Assembly: GCF_022601685.1 (NCBI RefSeq)
Contig: NZ_JAKUML010000019.1
Coordinates: 1-46,706, forward strand
From: Acinetobacter sedimenti
GTDB taxonomy: Bacteria; Pseudomonadota; Gammaproteobacteria; Pseudomonadales; Moraxellaceae
Direction: 5' to 3'
DNA length: 46,706 bases
Part shown: positions 44,003 to 46,706 of the stretch, piece after piece
Numbering within the stretch: position 1 is the first letter of the stretch
How the letters are laid out: each line of letters opens with the position of its first letter
Translations under genes and position numbers: made by a program
Notes under the pieces: model-generated
Database searches by the model: none
Told to the model about the DNA's origin: nothing
Seen by the model: the letters and a program-made list of their open reading frames with translations, nothing else

Positions 44003-46021
44003 CTATTTTAACAACTGTGCTTTTAAGCGCAAGATTTCATCTCGCAGTCGAGCAGCTTGTTCAAATTGAAGCTCTTTTGAGGCTTTGAGCATTTCCTTTT
44101 CCAGTTTATTAATGTGTTTAGAAAATAATTTTGGATCTGCAATGAGATGTTGCTCATCGTCAGTAAGCTTTTTCTCCGATGAATGTGCTTGAATCTCTGC
44201 ATCTTCATCATAGACCTCACCAGTATCAATCTCTTTAATCACTTGACGTTTAGCACTGCGTGGAATGATGCCATGTTCTTCATTAAACTGGATTTGCTTG
44301 TTACGACGACGCGTGGTTTCATCAATGGCTTTTTGCATCGAATCAGTAATGCGATCGGCATAGAGAATCGCTTTACCTTTGATATTCCGTGCGGCACGAC
44401 CAATGGTCTGAATCAGTGAGCGTTCAGAACGTAAGAAGCCCTCTTTATCCGCATCGAGAATTGCCACCAAAGACACCTCAGGCATGTCCAAACCTTCACG
44501 TAGCAAGTTAATCCCGACTAAGACATCGTGAATCCCTGTGCGCAGTTCATGAATAATTTTCACCCGCTCTACGGTATCAATGTCCGAATGCAGATAGGCA
44601 ACTTTAACGCCATATTCCTTGAGATAACTGGTCAAATCTTCCGCCATACGTTTGGTCAAGGTGGTAACGAGTACACGTTCATTGAGCTCTTTACGAATGT
44701 TAATTTCGGATAAGACATCATCGACTTGGGTGAGCACTGGACGAATTTCAATCTCAGGGTCAATCAACCCTGTTGGACGCACCACCTGCTCGACCACTTG
44801 TGCCGATTGTTCCAATTCATAATTGGCTGGTGTCGCAGACACATAGATGGTATCAGGCGTAATGCGCTCCCATTCTTCAAATTTCATCGGACGATTGTCC
44901 AAAGCACTCGGCAAACGGAAGCCGTAATTGACCAAATTTTCTTTACGTGAACGGTCACCTTTATACATCGCACCGATCTGTGGAATGGTCACATGTGATT
45001 CATCAATGATCAGCAACCCATCTTCAGGCACATAATCAAACAAGGTCGGCGGTGCAGCGCCTGCTTCACGCCCTGATAAATGCCGTGAATAATTTTCAAT
45101 ACCATTACAATAGCCAAGCTGTTGAATCATTTCTAAATCATAGCGTGTACGTTGCTCTAGTCGCTGTGCTTCGACCAATTTGTCGTTGTTTTTAAAAAAT
45201 TCTAGTTGTGATTTTAGCTCGGTTTTGATCGTACCCGTTGCACGCTCTAAGTTTTCTCTTGGAGTAACATAATGACTCTTTGGATAAATTGTGACTCGTG
45301 GTACTTTGCGCACCATTTTCCCAGTCAATGGATCAAACCACTTGATGGATTCGACTTCATCATCAAACAGCTCAATGCGAATCGCATTCTGCTCCGATTC
45401 CGCAGGAAACACATCGAGAATCTCACCACGAATTCGATAAGTGCCTCGGGTAAATTCCAACTCATTGCGACTATATTGCATCGCCACCAAACGACGAATG
45501 AGATCATCTCGATTGACTTGGTCGCCATCGACCACATGCAACAACATCTGCATATAAGCTTCAGGATCACCCAAACCATAAATCGCCGACACCGAGGCAA
45601 TAATGATCGAATCACGACGCTCTAACAGCGAACGTGTCGCCGAGAGTCGCATTTGGTCAATGTGATCGTTGATCGAAGCATCTTTCTCGATAAAAGTATC
45701 CGACGACGGCACATAGGCTTCAGGCTGATAATAGTCATAATAACTGACAAAATATTCCACCGCATTGTGCGGGAAAAACGCTTTAAACTCGCCGTAGAGC
45801 TGTGCCGCCAAAGTCTTGTTATGCGCCATGATGATGGTCGGGCGTTGCGTTTGTGCAATCACATTCGCCATGGTATAGGTTTTCCCCGAACCCGTCACAC
45901 CGAGTAGCAATTGATTCTTCTGCCCTTGCTCAAGCCCTGCTACCAATCGCTCGATCGCCTGTGGCTGATCGCCCGCAGGGGCAAAATCGGTGACGAGTTT
46001 AAAGGCTTGAGATTCACTCAC
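44003..46021 (-). CDS. uvrB: excinuclease ABC subunit B
   Basis: UvrB is the damage-verifying helicase-like subunit of nucleotide excision repair, loaded by UvrA and cut with UvrC. Its features are [10 protein letters not shown] (Walker A), the [21 protein letters not shown] hairpin, DESH, the helicase motif QTIGRAARN, and the C-terminal UVR motif ([24 protein letters not shown]). The start is GTG at 46019-46021, with TTGGAG 6 bases upstream, giving 672 residues. A TTG four codons earlier overlaps the site. No LexA-box-like sequence is seen. Confidence 0.95.
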   Translation of the reverse strand: MSESQAFKLVTDFAPAGDQPQAIERLVAGLEQGQKNQLLLGVTGSGKTYTMANVIAQTQRPTIIMAHNKTLAAQLYGEFKAFFPHNAVEYFVSYYDYYQPEAYVPSSDTFIEKDASINDHIDQMRLSATRSLLERRDSIIIASVSAIYGLGDPEAYMQMLLHVVDGDQVNRDDLIRRLVAMQYSRNELEFTRGTYRIRGEILDVFPAESEQNAIRIELFDDEVESIKWFDPLTGKMVRKVPRVTIYPKSHYVTPRENLERATGTIKTELKSQLEFFKNNDKLVEAQRLEQRTRYDLEMIQQLGYCNGIENYSRHLSGREAGAAPPTLFDYVPEDGLLIIDESHVTIPQIGAMYKGDRSRKENLVNYGFRLPSALDNRPMKFEEWERITPDTIYVSATPANYELEQSAQVVEQVVRPTGLIDPEIEIRPVLTQVDDVLSEINIRKELNERVLVTTLTKRMAEDLTSYLKEYGVKVAYLHSDIDTVERVKIIHELRTGIHDVLVGINLLREGLDMPEVSLVAILDADKEGFLRSERSLIQTIGRAARNIKGKAILYADRITDSMQKAIDETTRRRNKQIQFNEEHGIIPRSAKRQVIKEIDTGEVYDEDAEIQAHSSEKKLTDDEQHLIADPKLFSKHINKLEKEMLKASKELQFEQAARLRDEILRLKAQLLK

Positions 46022-46226
46022 AGGACACTCCAAGAATAAAGATAAAAATCAAAATGGATAAAACAATGACAACTATTATGGGGTTAGATTAGCAGAATTA
46101 AAGCATAGCAAATTAAGAAATAAAATTGACAGTACACTTGTAAAATCCGCAATCTTGACTTGACCAACCAGTGTGATACACGCAAGATAAAATGATTATG
46201 AAATTCAACAAGACTAGAAGTCATCT

Positions 46227-46628
46227 ATGCCCTATCAATATCATGATGAAACACACATCTATCAACTTCCTGAAGACACGTTATTTGTCTTTGGTAGTAA
46301 TCTCGCAGGCAAACATGAATGTGGCGCAGCACTAACTGCTTATGAACATTTTGGCGCAATGACACATTTTGGACGTGGCTGGGCGGGACAGAGTTTTGCC
46401 ATCGCCACAGAAAATGAACATCAGCAAGCGATGCCGATTCATCAAATTGCGCACTACATCGACGACTTTAAAATCTACACAAAGAATCATCCACGACAAA
46501 CTTACTTTATTACAGCGGTCGGCTGTGGACATGTTGGCTATGATGCCAAAGACATTGCACCACTGTTTCAAGGCATTTCTGAAAATGTGATTTTGCCGAT
46601 GCGGTTTAAGGTGTATTTGGAACAGTAA
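46227..46628 (+). CDS. A1S_2505-family protein (phage-associated type)
   Basis: A 133-residue protein with LFVFGSNLAGKHECGAA (G23-H30), HFGRGWAGQSFAIAT and TAVGCGHVGYDAKDIAPLF. These match the small family labelled A1S_2505 phage non-structural protein, a Rossmann-like, possibly nucleotide- or ADP-ribose-binding fold. Its role is unknown; assignment is from memory of the pattern. It ends 1 bp before the IS3-type end, so the gene may have been spared or its 3' region displaced. Divergent from uvrB. Confidence 0.75.
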   Translation: MPYQYHDETHIYQLPEDTLFVFGSNLAGKHECGAALTAYEHFGAMTHFGRGWAGQSFAIATENEHQQAMPIHQIAHYIDDFKIYTKNHPRQTYFITAVGCGHVGYDAKDIAPLFQGISENVILPMRFKVYLEQ

Positions 46629-46629
46629 C

Positions 46630-46706
46630 TGGACTGCTCCCAGTATCCTAGACATTGAAGTAGCCTCATTTTGAAGCTGCCTCGAATGCTTCTGGACTCA
46701 TCCCAT
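46630..46706 (-). mobile_element. end of an IS3-family insertion sequence (partial)
   Basis: The window's last 41 bases (46666-46706, minus strand) encode a tail GMSPEAFEAASK then TGA, the usual ending of IS3-family OrfB transposases (GYxSPxxFE). About 36 bases after the stop, TGGACTGCTCCC (46630-46641) is a plausible terminal inverted repeat. The body lies beyond the window. It sits directly next to the A1S_2505 gene. Confidence 0.7.
46666..46706 (-). CDS. IS3-family transposase OrfB, C-terminal end (partial)
   Basis: Only 12 residues before TGA at 46666-46668 are visible. The MSPEAFE motif matches the conserved integrase end of IS3-family OrfB proteins. The N-terminal DDE part is outside the window. 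Confidence 0.65.
   Translation of the reverse strand, partial: GMSPEAFEAASK

Noticed and set aside
46034..46226. LexA-type SOS box ahead of uvrB
   Set aside because: No CTG-N10-CAG-like palindrome was found; Acinetobacter is known to lack classical LexA.
1..46706. tRNA, rRNA or CRISPR array
   Set aside because: No cloverleaf-like clusters, rRNA-like blocks, or regularly spaced repeats were noticed on reading; a tRNAscan-SE or CRISPR search was not possible.

Overview
The window reads as a chromosomal segment of an Acinetobacter-type gammaproteobacterium (Moraxellaceae). The basis is AT-leaning DNA, a 531-residue isocitrate lyase, a long glyceraldehyde-3-phosphate dehydrogenase with an N-terminal extension, a stand-alone MaeB with a phosphotransacetylase-like tail, an A1S_2505-type small protein, and several palindromic intergenic repeats. 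The species cannot be fixed from the sequence alone. Most of the window is housekeeping core. No tRNA, rRNA, CRISPR array, prophage or defence island was seen.

Positions 1-4300: the tail of an unidentified gene, a small conserved-looking ORF, a damaged or start-less ORF, then a well-formed S-adenosylhomocysteine (SAH) riboswitch with its own promoter. The riboswitch precedes ahcY, metF and rsmE on the plus strand. AhcY removes SAH, MetF feeds methyl groups into methionine synthesis, and RsmE is a methyltransferase that makes SAH. Positions 4472-11228: a membrane PAS-PAS-GGDEF-EAL c-di-GMP protein, malic enzyme maeB and the CCA-adding enzyme cca. Positions 11289-12816 (minus strand): a short-chain dehydrogenase and an unknown protein in one operon.

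Positions 13102-21798: valS, the remnant of a nitroreductase gene, purT, glnD and dapC. Positions 21956-25334 form a compact copper module. copZ is divergent from copA-cueR, and both promoters carry a MerR/CueR-type dyad inside a 19-bp spacer. Positions 25522-28301: a voltage-gated-type potassium channel, a two-gene envelope-protein operon including a DUF3465 protein, and an NlpE-like lipoprotein.

Positions 28445-33045: aceA divergent from a LysR regulator across 506 bp, then a CNNM/CorC-type membrane protein. Positions 33083-34972 (minus strand): a small membrane protein, a macrodomain protein and a CobW/COG0523 GTPase. Then come Mn-type sodA, an O-methyltransferase, a two-domain universal stress protein, YigZ plus a hexapeptide acyltransferase, a hypothetical protein and an EamA transporter. 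Next is a pair of small genes, one of them a 48-residue membrane protein overlapping its neighbour. The long GAPDH, a membrane-anchored lipocalin, uvrB and an A1S_2505-family gene follow. The gene is abutted at the right edge by the end of an IS3-family insertion sequence.

Annotated starts were moved inward where an upstream TTG or GTG start lacked support and an internal ATG, GTG or TTG had a ribosome binding site. The most notable non-gene signals are the SAH riboswitch, the paired CueR-type promoters, and two distant palindromic repeats sharing a 16-bp core. Two other palindromic repeats and a DnaA-box hairpin are also present. I did not find a convincing undescribed multi-gene system.
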